A DNA stretch of 8,938 bases from an uncultured Treponema sp. (GCA_937893155.1 CALBGU010000084.1:1-8938); one strand, 5' to 3'; positions 1-6,639 are shown, numbered from the stretch's first letter. The notes: generated by a model not told the origin, from the letters alone. Translations and numbers: made by a program.

Positions 1-20
1 GCGTTAGCTACAGCTTCTAA
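1..20 (+). CDS. C-terminal end of a possible outer-membrane beta-barrel protein (partial)
   Basis: Only the last five codons are present, read from base 3 as V-S-Y-S-F followed by TAA at 18-20. A final phenylalanine with aromatic or hydrophobic residues at positions -3 and -5 is the classic C-terminal beta-signal of outer-membrane barrels recognised by the BAM machinery. The strong plus-strand terminator at 58-104 shows that a plus-strand transcript ends here. A competing reading in frame 1 gives A-L-A-T-A-S-N-L-T-P and stops at 31-33. The beta-signal reading is favoured but rests on very few residues. Confidence 0.3.
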
Positions 21-57
21 TCTAACCCCTTAGGGCTGTGTTAATCTAAATCCTACA

Positions 58-104
58 AGCACCGTGCTCCCGTGCATTCTGCGGGCGGCGCGGTGCTTTT
101 TTTT
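58..104 (+). terminator. Strong rho-independent terminator
   Basis: The arms AGCACCG (58-64) and CGGTGCT (91-97) pair perfectly. Additional CCCG/CGGG pairing lies inside, and a run of eight T (97-104) follows directly. It ends the transcript of the plus-strand gene entering from the left edge. Confidence 0.85.
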
Positions 105-142
105 GTGGTGTGGCGGCGCGGAGTTGAAAAGGATATAAAAGC

Positions 143-184
143 AAAAACGCTCTGTGAGGTTGCAATCCTGCGCAGAGCGTTTTT
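143..184. terminator. Bidirectional rho-independent terminator
   Basis: A perfect 12-bp stem is formed by AAAAACGCTCTG (143-154) and its complement at 173-184, extended inward by weaker pairing. A/T runs at both ends give a T-tract on either strand. On the minus strand it begins about 20 bases past the stop codon of the Rpn-family nuclease gene and is its natural terminator. On the plus strand it would back up the terminator at 58-104. Confidence 0.85.
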
Positions 185-204
185 ATGGTAAGTGTAATAA
201 GAAA

Positions 205-1107
205 TTATTGCACAAAACTGCGTAACTGGCTTTCAGTATATCCTGTAAGGTCTGCTATTTCTGAAAAGGTATGCCCCTTAGCAAGCATTTTGCGCACAAA
301 AACACTTTGCCCTTCTTGCACGCCTTGTTGCATTCCCTTTTGCATACCCTTTTGCATACCTTTCTGCATACCCTTTTGCATTCCTTCTTGCAGCAATTCG
401 CGATGTACTCGCAAATAGTACCGTCGTGCAACTTCGTCTTCGTCAAACAATGCTGTCATTATGTCCATAATTTCCACCTCCCGCGTCTTCAAGTATTCTG
501 CTAACACGTCTTTGTCTATGCAAATCCGAAGTATTTCTTCTATTGCCTTTCGTGAGTAGCCATATTTCTGTACTTGGTCATTGCACACTTTCGCAAAATC
601 AACATACTGGCTGATTATATCTCGCGCGCCGCCATAGAGCATTTTTACTTTCACGTCTAACTGCACATCTTTCGCACCATTGAAAAACTCTTCCGACAGC
701 GATAATTCAGCTTTTTTGTCTTTGCGTTCGCCTGTGTAAATTACATACAATTCAGGCTTTGGCAATTTTACTTTGCTGTTTGCATATAAATCGATGTCGT
801 TTTTGGTGAAATAATTATTGTACGTCTGTGCCAAATACAACAGCACTCGTATTACGATGTTCGGCGACCACGTTGATTGCGCTTCAAGTAAAATCACCAG
901 CGTATCGCGCACGAAAAATCCCAAGTCGTTATACATATTGTCTGTAATGACGTTTTGTATTGTTACGTCCGATATATCTGCTTCTGTTGCCTCGGTATCT
1001 TCGGGGTGCAGCGTCTTGTACAGCTCAAGCAGATATTTTGGTTCGGAAAACAAATGCGTAAATACGCTGTCTTTTGCACGCCGCTTGAATACGGGGCGTT
1101 TACCCAT
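205..1107 (-). CDS. Rpn-family recombination-promoting nuclease / PD-(D/E)XK transposase-like protein
   Basis: About 300 residues. Members of this family (Rpn, PD-(D/E)XK nuclease family transposase) are DNA endonucleases; E. coli RpnA promotes RecA-independent recombination, and many genomes carry multiple copies. The N-terminal half has the typical opening KRRAKDSVFTHLF and the nuclease core V-R-D-T-L-V-I-L-L-E-A-Q-S-T, with catalytic-type D68, E75 and Q77 counted from the start used here. The middle is helical. The C-terminal part has seven tetrapeptide repeats (LQEG, MQKG x4, MQQG, VQEG) followed by a short helix-turn-helix-like end (FSEIADLTGYTESQLRSF). An upstream ATG at 1122 exists, but it coincides with the predicted transcription start and lacks an SD. 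The ATG at 1107 is preceded by GGAAGG at seven bases, so I start there. The frame is intact. The biological target is unknown. Confidence 0.85.
   Translation of the reverse strand: MGKRPVFKRRAKDSVFTHLFSEPKYLLELYKTLHPEDTEATEADISDVTIQNVITDNMYNDLGFFVRDTLVILLEAQSTWSPNIVIRVLLYLAQTYNNYFTKNDIDLYANSKVKLPKPELYVIYTGERKDKKAELSLSEEFFNGAKDVQLDVKVKMLYGGARDIISQYVDFAKVCNDQVQKYGYSRKAIEEILRICIDKDVLAEYLKTREVEIMDIMTALFDEDEVARRYYLRVHRELLQEGMQKGMQKGMQKGMQKGMQQGVQEGQSVFVRKMLAKGHTFSEIADLTGYTESQLRSFVQ
310..393 (-). repeat. Seven 12-bp in-frame tandem repeats inside the Rpn-family gene
   Basis: The unit on the minus strand is ATGCAAAAGGGT or close variants, each encoding a four-residue block. In coding order: LQEG, MQKG, MQKG, MQKG, MQKG, MQQG, VQEG. 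The outer units are more diverged than the inner ones, as expected of slippage-driven expansion in the middle. Because the unit is a multiple of three, gain or loss of copies changes protein length without a frameshift. It is not a CRISPR array: there are no spacers. Confidence 0.9.
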
Positions 1108-1128
1108 TTCGTCGCCTTCCATACGTTT

Positions 1129-1157
1129 ATTTTACCATAGTAGAATGTTTTATGCAA
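1129..1157 (-). promoter_or_regulatory. Sigma-70-type promoter of the Rpn-family gene
   Basis: On the minus strand, TTGCAT (1152-1157) and TAAAAT (1129-1134) are separated by exactly 17 bases. Transcription would begin near 1122, on the first ATG of the long reading frame. That leaves a leader of about 15 bases with GGAAGG in front of the second ATG at 1107. The promoter therefore also decides the start codon. Confidence 0.65.
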
Positions 1158-1185
1158 ATGGCTTTTCGCTGCGGAATAGTATGGA

Positions 1186-1218
1186 ATAAAAAAGGCTCTG
1201 CGTACTGCAAAAACCTTT
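1186..1218 (-). terminator. Weak terminator candidate downstream of the DUF1643 gene
   Basis: On the minus strand AAAGG (1214-1218) can pair with CCTTT (1191-1195), enclosing a small TGC/GCA stem, and a run of T follows. The stem is short and lies about 130 bases past the DUF1643 stop. It would be the natural end of the minus-strand cluster, but the evidence is modest. Confidence 0.3.
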
Positions 1219-1236
1219 GTGTGTGCAAAAGATTGT

Positions 1237-1317
1237 TTATTTTGCGTATTCTTTCAGTGTCGTCGCCTTTAACCTTCGATTATAGTACATTTCAATTTCA
1301 TCGAGCAAAGCAAAATC
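1237..1317 (-). pseudogene. Possible remnant of a protein C-terminus
   Basis: The minus strand has 26 sense codons before TAA at 1237-1239. The peptide begins D-F-A-L-L-D-E-I-E and continues M-Y-Y-N-R-R-L-K, ending L-K-E-Y-A-K. A Y-Y-N followed by basic residues and a short tail loosely recalls the end of IS3-type transposases, but the match is too short to rely on. The frame is closed upstream by a TGA, so no intact gene is present. It could equally be chance coding potential. Confidence 0.2.
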
Positions 1318-1349
1318 CGTACATCGTATTCAACCACATACTCTTTCCA

Positions 1350-1937
1350 TTATTTCAAAATCAATGAAAAATCTGCATTGCTGATTTCTTCTAATGGAGT
1401 TGAAATTGGCAACAGATTTTGATTTTGAGGTTTTATATGACGAGGATTATTTTCTCCTGTCAATTTTCCTAACTTGAAGAAAGTTGCATTGTACATATTC
1501 AGCATATCTACAATATCATATAAGCAACATTTGAGCCATCGTCGTTTTTTTATTGAGTCGCCATACGCGAGCAAGACATAAATTTTCTTGTCTGCTGACT
1601 TTAAGGCTTGTAAATAGCCATCAATTTTGTTGATATTTTTCTGATGAAGAGAAAAGTCCCTGTTTGTGTGCAGGGCAGCAGTTTTTGAAGTAGCTTGCGC
1701 ATAAACATTGAGCATTAAAAAGCCGTCAAACTTTATTTTTTTGTCATCATAATTCCAGTTGCGTTTAGAAAACTCGATAGCCCTTTCTATAGTAGGGTCT
1801 TTCTCTGGATTATCCGTGCCTTTTGGGTCAGCCCTCGCCGTACTCGGATTTATTCCGATAATAATCAGCTCATTCTTGCCACTCTTCTCAAACTTGAACC
1901 GCTGTTCTTCATTGTCCTCATCATCGCCGTAAAACAT
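1350..1937 (-). CDS. DUF1643 family protein
   Basis: 195 residues, intact. The family signature is visible in order: GINPSTA (28-34), DPTIERA (47-53), a conserved L-N-V-Y-A strand (76-80), A-Y-G-D-S (124-128) and L-T-G followed by P-R-H (159-167). No signal peptide or membrane segment is present, so it should be cytoplasmic. The biochemical function of DUF1643 is not established. The ATG overlaps the stop of the upstream UDG-like gene by one base (TAATG), which points to translational coupling and a joint role. A GGGAGG lies about 14 bases upstream, too far to be an ideal SD, so reinitiation after the upstream stop is likely. A role in nucleic-acid metabolism is inferred only from the partner. 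Confidence 0.8.
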   Translation of the reverse strand: MFYGDDEDNEEQRFKFEKSGKNELIIIGINPSTARADPKGTDNPEKDPTIERAIEFSKRNWNYDDKKIKFDGFLMLNVYAQATSKTAALHTNRDFSLHQKNINKIDGYLQALKSADKKIYVLLAYGDSIKKRRWLKCCLYDIVDMLNMYNATFFKLGKLTGENNPRHIKPQNQNLLPISTPLEEISNADFSLILK

Positions 1938-2629
1938 TATTGGTATAAAATCCTCCCTAATAGCAAATTTTTCAATTTTTCTACACCATCTTCAAACTCT
2001 TTATTTCCGCCATGCGATGGGTGTCGTATATACCTATTCAAAAGTAATCCTAAAGCCTTACAAGCAACTTCGCCAACTGCATAAATATTTGCAACATCAA
2101 TACCAAATATAGCTATCAATTCTTTTATACGCGCAATACCGTATTCCAATTCGATTGCATACGGTTCTCGATTGGAATCGAGAGCATTTTCTTTGTGTGG
2201 ATGAAATGGAAATGCATTCCATAACAATGGGCATAAATCAAAGTTTTCAAATGTTTCCCATACTATTTTTGCAGTTTTTTCGCTCTGAGGTTTTTTATTA
2301 ACGAAATATCCTGTTCCAAGATTCTTTCTAAAAAAAGAATTATTGACAATTATTTCTTCTGATGTAAATGGAATACCACAAACTCTGCACCCATTATATC
2401 CAGCAGCCTCTCCAACGAGCAAAATGCGTTTGTTTTTATCAAGTGTATTATATCTATCGAACATTGTTTTCAAATACTGTTTTAAATTGCCAATTGTTTG
2501 CGCATTTCCTGCATACTGGTTTGTAACAAAATCCAAATAGTTCTTGCATCTTTTTGTTATTGAGTTTGGTGTGCAAGTCGCTAAAAGATTGCAATTAGCT
2601 AAGTTGTCTACAAAATTATCAATTGTCAT
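1937..2629 (-). CDS. Uracil-DNA glycosylase superfamily protein
   Basis: 230 residues, cytoplasmic. UDG-superfamily enzymes remove damaged or modified bases from DNA. The active-site motif near the N-terminus is V-G-E-A-A-G-Y-N-G-C-R (72-82), comparable to the GEAPG motif of family 4/5 enzymes. It is followed by GIPFTS, then L-W-N-A-F-P-F-H-P-H (136-145), A-V-G-E-V-A-C-K-A-L (184-193), and the C-terminal H-P-S loop as R-H-P-S-H-G-G (202-208). The four-cysteine Fe-S pattern of family 4 is not recognisable; the only CxxC (81-84) lies beside the first motif. The start is supported by AGGGAG six bases upstream. It begins 17 bases after the TPR-CHAT stop and overlaps the DUF1643 start by one base, so it sits in the middle of an operon. 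The actual substrate base is unknown; some UDG-fold enzymes act on phage-modified bases. Confidence 0.8.
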   Translation of the reverse strand: MTIDNFVDNLANCNLLATCTPNSITKRCKNYLDFVTNQYAGNAQTIGNLKQYLKTMFDRYNTLDKNKRILLVGEAAGYNGCRVCGIPFTSEEIIVNNSFFRKNLGTGYFVNKKPQSEKTAKIVWETFENFDLCPLLWNAFPFHPHKENALDSNREPYAIELEYGIARIKELIAIFGIDVANIYAVGEVACKALGLLLNRYIRHPSHGGNKEFEDGVEKLKNLLLGRILYQ

Positions 2630-2646
2630 AAAATCTCCCTAAAGAT

Positions 2647-5600
2647 TTATTCATACAGCACGAAAGCTGACCAATAGTAAGGATGAGAAAATTCATTGCT
2701 CTTTTGGAATTCAACTTTTGTCTGCCGATATGCCTGCTCGTATGACATACCTTTCTTCTCGATTTTCTTGTACATACTCGCCATAAACTGTGCCGTCGCT
2801 TCATCGTGTACCTGCCATAAACTCACGCCGACGTGCCGCGCACCAGCAACCATGAATGCACGTGAAAGCCCCGTCATACCGTCGCCCGATTTCACCTCGC
2901 CTAAGCCCGTTTCACACGCTGAAAGACAAACAATGTCGGCATTAAGATTAAGTACTGACGCTTCGGGAATCGTCAAATAGCCGTCCTCCTGAGAAATTGC
3001 TTTCAATTTTCCCGACACTTCGGAAAACAAAATACTTGACATTTCCGCATTATTCTTGTCAAAATATCCGTGGCAAGCAAAATGCAAAATCGGATATTTT
3101 AACAAAAGCCCACTGTGCGACATTTTCTTTATGTTGTATTCTGACGCTTCCTCTTGCACGCGCTCTGCATACTTTTTCGTGCCGACAACTTTGTTATGAA
3201 GCGTATTCAGTTCCGTTATTGTTCCCGGCAGATTTTGCCAGCGGATATTTTTTGCAAGAAAATACTCGGTAGGGCTTTTGTTTTGAGAATCGATTTCTTC
3301 TGAATCATCGATTACAAGTGTGAAACCGCGATTTCCGCTTTCAGTGCTAAAACTTCTGCGTTGCTCCTCAGGCGAAAGTGAAGTGTCGTACCACGCTCCT
3401 CCGAACGCGAGCATTTCAAGCCCTTTCGCGCTAGTGCTGTCCGCAATCATACTGACCGAAACTGACGGGGAAAGCGAAATTGCATACTGGTCGCAGAGCA
3501 TTTTCGCGCTTTCGTCTTTGCGAAGCACATCGAACGGCAAAAACGAAAGACTGCCGTCAGGCACGATGAGCAGTTCTTTGTTATCTTTGATGTATGGAAG
3601 AACCTGCCCAATCAGCTTTTTATACAGCTCGTTGCGCACATCCTCGAATACCGTTTCTGGAGTTGGCTTTGCACGCTTAGGGATAATCCCGTCGCGGAGC
3701 TTGGCAACAGCCGCTGTGAAGTCATAATTGCTGTCGAGAGGAACGGCGACAACTGACTTATTCGTAATAACAAGACAATATGAGCCGAGTTTCAGGCTTC
3801 CGTTATTATACGGACTCATATCAGTTTCATTCACTAATTCTGGATTCCATAACACATATTCAAGAATTGCTCTGTTTTTTCCGCACCACTTCTGAGCGTC
3901 TTTTATTTTCACTGTTTGAGGATTGCGAAGCTGTGTATATGTAGGCAGCTTTTTGCCGATTGTTGCATCGAGTTTAGCAAGAGCCTTTTCTGCATCTGCA
4001 AGGTCTTTTCCTGCTTGTGACAGCTTTTCATTGTTGCGTTCTTTCAGAGTCAGATTATTTTGCATTTCGATTTCTTTCCGAGCAAGAGTAATTTTACTCG
4101 TAAGTTGTTTTATCTCTTTTCGTTCTGCATCCGACACTCCGTCAAGCGACAGTGCGCGGTCAAGCCCGATTTGTTCAAGAAATCCACGACTTCGAAGCAT
4201 TTCGGAATACTCAAATGCTTTTGCAGGATTGTTATTTTTTGCTTCAAAATCCACTCCATAGTAATAAATGGGAATCGATTGCCGCAGAATATCTGTTTTT
4301 ATCGACGGCATATCAAGTCGAGCCCTCTCTATTGTATCTGTGGCAAGTTTTATAGTTTCGCGGATAAAAGATATATTAGAATTTAATTGATAAAGTTCTG
4401 CATTTTTTAAAATACCTTTTTGTGTTACAATAATTTGTTTATAATTAGTTCCTTTTCTGAAGCCACTATAGCTCTTTCTAAAATTTTCAACAGCTTTTTC
4501 AGTGTTTAATTGACCTGCGTAAAACATTCCAAGAGACCAATATGAATATGCAGTATCTGGATTATCATCGCCTAAATAGTTTTTTCGAATAGTAAGAGCC
4601 TGTTGCTTATATTGTTCTGCTTTGTCGAATAATTCAAGAAAGCTATACGTTATAGCAATATTATCGTAAAGATCTGCAAAATCAATATCGTCGTAGCTGT
4701 AGTGTTTAGAAAGTATATCATAACTTTTTTGATAGTATGCAAGAGCTGTTTTGTAATCTTTTTTTGCCGAATAAATATAGCCAATTTCGTTATATAATCC
4801 AGAAAGTCTATAATGCTGTTTTCCAAAAACTGCTATATTTATATCAAGAGCTTTTTTAAAATAAAGTAGTGCATTGTCCAAATCATCATTACTGAGGTAG
4901 CAATATGCAATTCCGCTATATACAAATGCGAGGGAAGGATGCTCATTTCCTACTATAGAGATGTAAGTAGTTGCTGCATTTTGGAAATTGGATAAAGCAC
5001 GAGATGTATCTCCAATAGAATTGTAGACTTCTCCTAATAAATTATACCCTTCTGCTGTGAAACGGCTTTGTTCCCCGTAAATTTGTATGTATATTTCTTG
5101 TGCCTTCTGATAATAATGAATAGCTTGTAAAACTTGATCAAGTCGTATAAGGCACACTCCTTTTGCTTTATATAAATCTGCAAATTCTGTTGATATAGGA
5201 TTTATATTGAGTTTTGTATAAATATGTTCTGTTTGTTCTATTAACTCCAAAGCCTTTTCACATTTTGCACTATCTATTGAAAATATTGTTGCTAAGTCCA
5301 TCAAAATTTCTGCAGTTTCTGCACTGGTAGAACCTGTAATAGCTTCTCTAATTCTCAATGCATCCAATAAATACTTTTGGGCTTCTTCATAATTACCAAG
5401 ATAATAATGCTCATAGCCAATATCGCGATATGATTTTGCTGATTCAAGGCTGTCTGTCCCATAATACTGTTTATGAATTTCGTATGCCTTTTGTGCATAT
5501 GTAAGTGCGGTTTTGTAATCGCCTATTTCTTCATATAAATAGCAAATATTCGACAATACAGTTGCGGCATTTTCATCATAATTTCCGTCTCTTTTTTTGC

Positions 5601-5763
5601 AATATGCAAGAGATTCGTTGTAATAAGAAAGTGCTTTGTCATAATCGCCAGAACGATAATAGTTATTTCCCTGAGAAAGATATTCGCTTATTTTTTCTAA
5701 GTTTTGGGCAAAAGCGGGTATACCAAAAAGAAAGAATAGTATACTATAGATTTGATTTTTCAT
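2647..5763 (-). CDS. Secreted TPR-CHAT protein (caspase-like protease)
   Basis: About 1038 residues. A signal peptide (MKNQIYSILFFLFGIPAFA, cut before Q) predicts export to the periplasm or cell surface. Ten consecutive tetratricopeptide repeats of about 42 residues span roughly 20-440 and would form a protein-binding superhelix. A helical connector and a charged coiled-coil-like stretch follow (about 560-620). The CHAT domain occupies the C-terminal 350 or so residues. Its catalytic pair is intact: His898 in H-F-A-C-H-G and Cys950 in L-S-A-C-E-T-G, ahead of the conserved GDG and W-Q-V blocks. CHAT proteins are clan-CD cysteine peptidases related to caspases and separase. The reading frame extends to 5811, but those codons lie in a hairpin and lack an SD; the start at 5763 gives a proper signal peptide with GAAGAG upstream. 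It follows the secreted-protein gene by 67 bases and precedes the UDG-like gene by 17. The TPR half is visibly more AT-rich than the CHAT half. The peptide substrate is unknown. Confidence 0.9.
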   Translation of the reverse strand: MKNQIYSILFFLFGIPAFAQNLEKISEYLSQGNNYYRSGDYDKALSYYNESLAYCKKRDGNYDENAATVLSNICYLYEEIGDYKTALTYAQKAYEIHKQYYGTDSLESAKSYRDIGYEHYYLGNYEEAQKYLLDALRIREAITGSTSAETAEILMDLATIFSIDSAKCEKALELIEQTEHIYTKLNINPISTEFADLYKAKGVCLIRLDQVLQAIHYYQKAQEIYIQIYGEQSRFTAEGYNLLGEVYNSIGDTSRALSNFQNAATTYISIVGNEHPSLAFVYSGIAYCYLSNDDLDNALLYFKKALDINIAVFGKQHYRLSGLYNEIGYIYSAKKDYKTALAYYQKSYDILSKHYSYDDIDFADLYDNIAITYSFLELFDKAEQYKQQALTIRKNYLGDDNPDTAYSYWSLGMFYAGQLNTEKAVENFRKSYSGFRKGTNYKQIIVTQKGILKNAELYQLNSNISFIRETIKLATDTIERARLDMPSIKTDILRQSIPIYYYGVDFEAKNNNPAKAFEYSEMLRSRGFLEQIGLDRALSLDGVSDAERKEIKQLTSKITLARKEIEMQNNLTLKERNNEKLSQAGKDLADAEKALAKLDATIGKKLPTYTQLRNPQTVKIKDAQKWCGKNRAILEYVLWNPELVNETDMSPYNNGSLKLGSYCLVITNKSVVAVPLDSNYDFTAAVAKLRDGIIPKRAKPTPETVFEDVRNELYKKLIGQVLPYIKDNKELLIVPDGSLSFLPFDVLRKDESAKMLCDQYAISLSPSVSVSMIADSTSAKGLEMLAFGGAWYDTSLSPEEQRRSFSTESGNRGFTLVIDDSEEIDSQNKSPTEYFLAKNIRWQNLPGTITELNTLHNKVVGTKKYAERVQEEASEYNIKKMSHSGLLLKYPILHFACHGYFDKNNAEMSSILFSEVSGKLKAISQEDGYLTIPEASVLNLNADIVCLSACETGLGEVKSGDGMTGLSRAFMVAGARHVGVSLWQVHDEATAQFMASMYKKIEKKGMSYEQAYRQTKVEFQKSNEFSHPYYWSAFVLYE

Positions 5764-5791
5764 TTTAAGTATCTCTTCAAGTGACATAAAG

Positions 5792-5824
5792 ATTTCAGGC
5801 AAAAAAATCATTTCTGCCTGAAAT
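5792..5824 (-). promoter_or_regulatory. Intercistronic hairpin between secreted-protein and TPR-CHAT genes
   Basis: A perfect 10-bp stem pairs ATTTCAGGCA with TGCCTGAAAT around a 13-base A/T-rich loop, just past the stop codon at 5831. No T-tract follows on either strand, so it is not a standard terminator. It is better read as an RNA stability or processing element, or a partial attenuator, lowering expression of the large downstream gene relative to the small upstream one. Confidence 0.55.
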
Positions 5825-5830
5825 AAATAA

Positions 5831-6520
5831 TTAGTTCGTTCCGACTATGCAATATGCGTCTTTTTGTGAAGCATTTTTTACAACGACTTTGTAAATTGCG
5901 TCATAACGAGGATACCAAGAAACAAAAGCGTCCAAAGCATACGATGAATCTTTAACAACAAGATTCCCGTATTTGTCATAAATGTAAATATCCAAATCGC
6001 AACTATTGTAAGAGCTGGCTAAAACAGCAGCTAACTCGCCACCGCGGAACATAATATTGCAATAACATCTGCCCCCGTTGCCATAAATGCACCATTCGCC
6101 GATTTTTGGACCGCCCATAGCACCTCGAGTTCCGCTTGTATTTTTGACCAATTTTTCAACTTCTGCAATCCATTTTGCAAGACTTTTGTCTTTGCCTGCA
6201 AGCTTTTTCCCATCAGCAATCAGCTTTTCTGCGGTATAAGCATCGGCTTTTTCAGTTCCAACCTTTTCGCCCTCTTGGTTCACCTCAGTTTCGAGTTTCT
6301 GAGTTTGGATTTGTGCCAAAATCTCCGCAGCTTCGATGAGTGCTGATGCAGAATTGTTCTCATAGCCATATTCTGCTAATGAATACGCTGTTTGAAGAGC
6401 TTTCATATCAGGCGAAGCCTCTTTTTCAAGAGCAGTCTTTTCATCTTCAACTTCGCTTTGTGCGAAAAGCCCTATTGCACCAAATAGACAAAATACTAAC
6501 AACATAAAAATCTTTTTCAT
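5831..6520 (-). CDS. Small secreted protein with C-terminal PPC-like beta-sandwich domain
   Basis: 229 residues; not a named family that I recognise. A clear signal peptide (MKKIFMLLVFCLFGAIGLFA, cut before Q) predicts export. Residues about 35-128 are alanine/lysine/glutamate-rich and helical. A Gly-rich linker (128-139) leads to a C-terminal domain of about 90 residues with the run D-L-D-I-Y-I-Y-D-K-Y-G-N and later Y-K-V-V-V-K-N. This pattern recalls bacterial pre-peptidase C-terminal (PPC) beta-sandwich domains. The domain has five cysteines (144, 152, 154, 174, 224), so disulfides or metal binding are possible. The start at 6520 has a textbook GGAGG seven bases upstream; an upstream in-frame ATG at 6553 would spoil the signal peptide. 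It is the first gene of the cluster, facing the divergent HTH regulator and followed by the TPR-CHAT gene. A role as substrate, ligand or scaffold for the TPR-CHAT protein is speculation from position. Confidence 0.75.
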   Translation of the reverse strand: MKKIFMLLVFCLFGAIGLFAQSEVEDEKTALEKEASPDMKALQTAYSLAEYGYENNSASALIEAAEILAQIQTQKLETEVNQEGEKVGTEKADAYTAEKLIADGKKLAGKDKSLAKWIAEVEKLVKNTSGTRGAMGGPKIGEWCIYGNGGRCYCNIMFRGGELAAVLASSYNSCDLDIYIYDKYGNLVVKDSSYALDAFVSWYPRYDAIYKVVVKNASQKDAYCIVGTN

Positions 6521-6568
6521 AAAAAATCCTCCAGAAAAGAATACATAAAGCATACATCACTTTATACA

Positions 6569-6596
6569 ATGGAGTATAACGCAATTATAACTCCAT
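6569..6596. promoter_or_regulatory. 28-bp inverted repeat, probable operator for the HTH regulator
   Basis: Perfect 7-bp arms ATGGAGT (6569-6575) and ACTCCAT (6590-6596) enclose a second nested pair, TATAA/TTATA, shifted by half a base from the outer dyad. It covers the spacer and the -10 box of the minus-strand promoter of the secreted-protein gene, so a bound repressor would block RNA polymerase. The same CTCCAT core recurs at 6622-6627 beside the regulator's own start. Confidence 0.6.
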
Positions 6597-6601
6597 TTCA
6601 A
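6573..6601 (-). promoter_or_regulatory. Promoter of the secreted-protein / TPR-CHAT cluster
   Basis: On the minus strand, TTGAAA (6596-6601) and TATACT (6573-6578) are separated by exactly 17 bases, a near-consensus sigma-70-type promoter. Transcription would start near 6566, giving a leader of about 45 bases ending in the GGAGG site before the ATG at 6520. Confidence 0.7.
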
Positions 6602-6617
6602 TAGAGAAAACAGCACA

Positions 6618-6633
6618 TATTCTCCATAGAATA
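6618..6633. promoter_or_regulatory. 16-bp inverted repeat just upstream of the HTH regulator start
   Basis: TATTCT (6618-6623) and AGAATA (6628-6633) form perfect arms around CCAT, with the second arm ending six bases before the ATG. It contains the same CTCCAT core as the operator at 6569-6596. The two dyad centres are 43 bp apart, close to four helical turns, which would put bound dimers on the same DNA face. It probably mediates autoregulation. Confidence 0.5.
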
Positions 6634-6639
6634 AAGCAA

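Larger units (their letters stand above)
1123..1349. other. Gene-poor spacer between the Rpn-family and DUF1643 genes
   Basis: No convincing gene lies here on either strand. It holds the Rpn promoter at its left end, a weak terminator candidate near 1186-1218, and a 26-codon open stretch on the minus strand (1237-1317) that reads like the tail of a lost gene. Confidence 0.6.

Noticed and set aside
310..393. Short regular repeats that could suggest a CRISPR array
   Set aside because: The 12-bp units are directly adjacent with no spacers, and they encode in-frame tetrapeptides of the Rpn-family protein.
185..504. Plus-strand reading frames with Cys-Ile-Pro-Phe or His-Leu-Leu repeats
   Set aside because: They are antisense shadows of the 12-bp coding repeat in the Rpn-family gene; no promoter or suitable SD supports them.
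2997..4386. Several plus-strand reading frames of 67-135 codons within the TPR-CHAT gene
   Set aside because: They lie opposite a complete, motif-rich protein with an intact catalytic pair and show no domains of their own.
2647..5763. Type III-E CRISPR-associated TPR-CHAT (Craspase) component
   Set aside because: The protein has a signal peptide, and no gRAMP effector, CRISPR array or adaptation gene is present in the window.
5764..5811. Upstream start for the TPR-CHAT protein at 5811 or 5787
   Set aside because: These codons overlap or abut the intercistronic hairpin, lack an SD, and would put 8-16 extra residues in front of a normal signal peptide.
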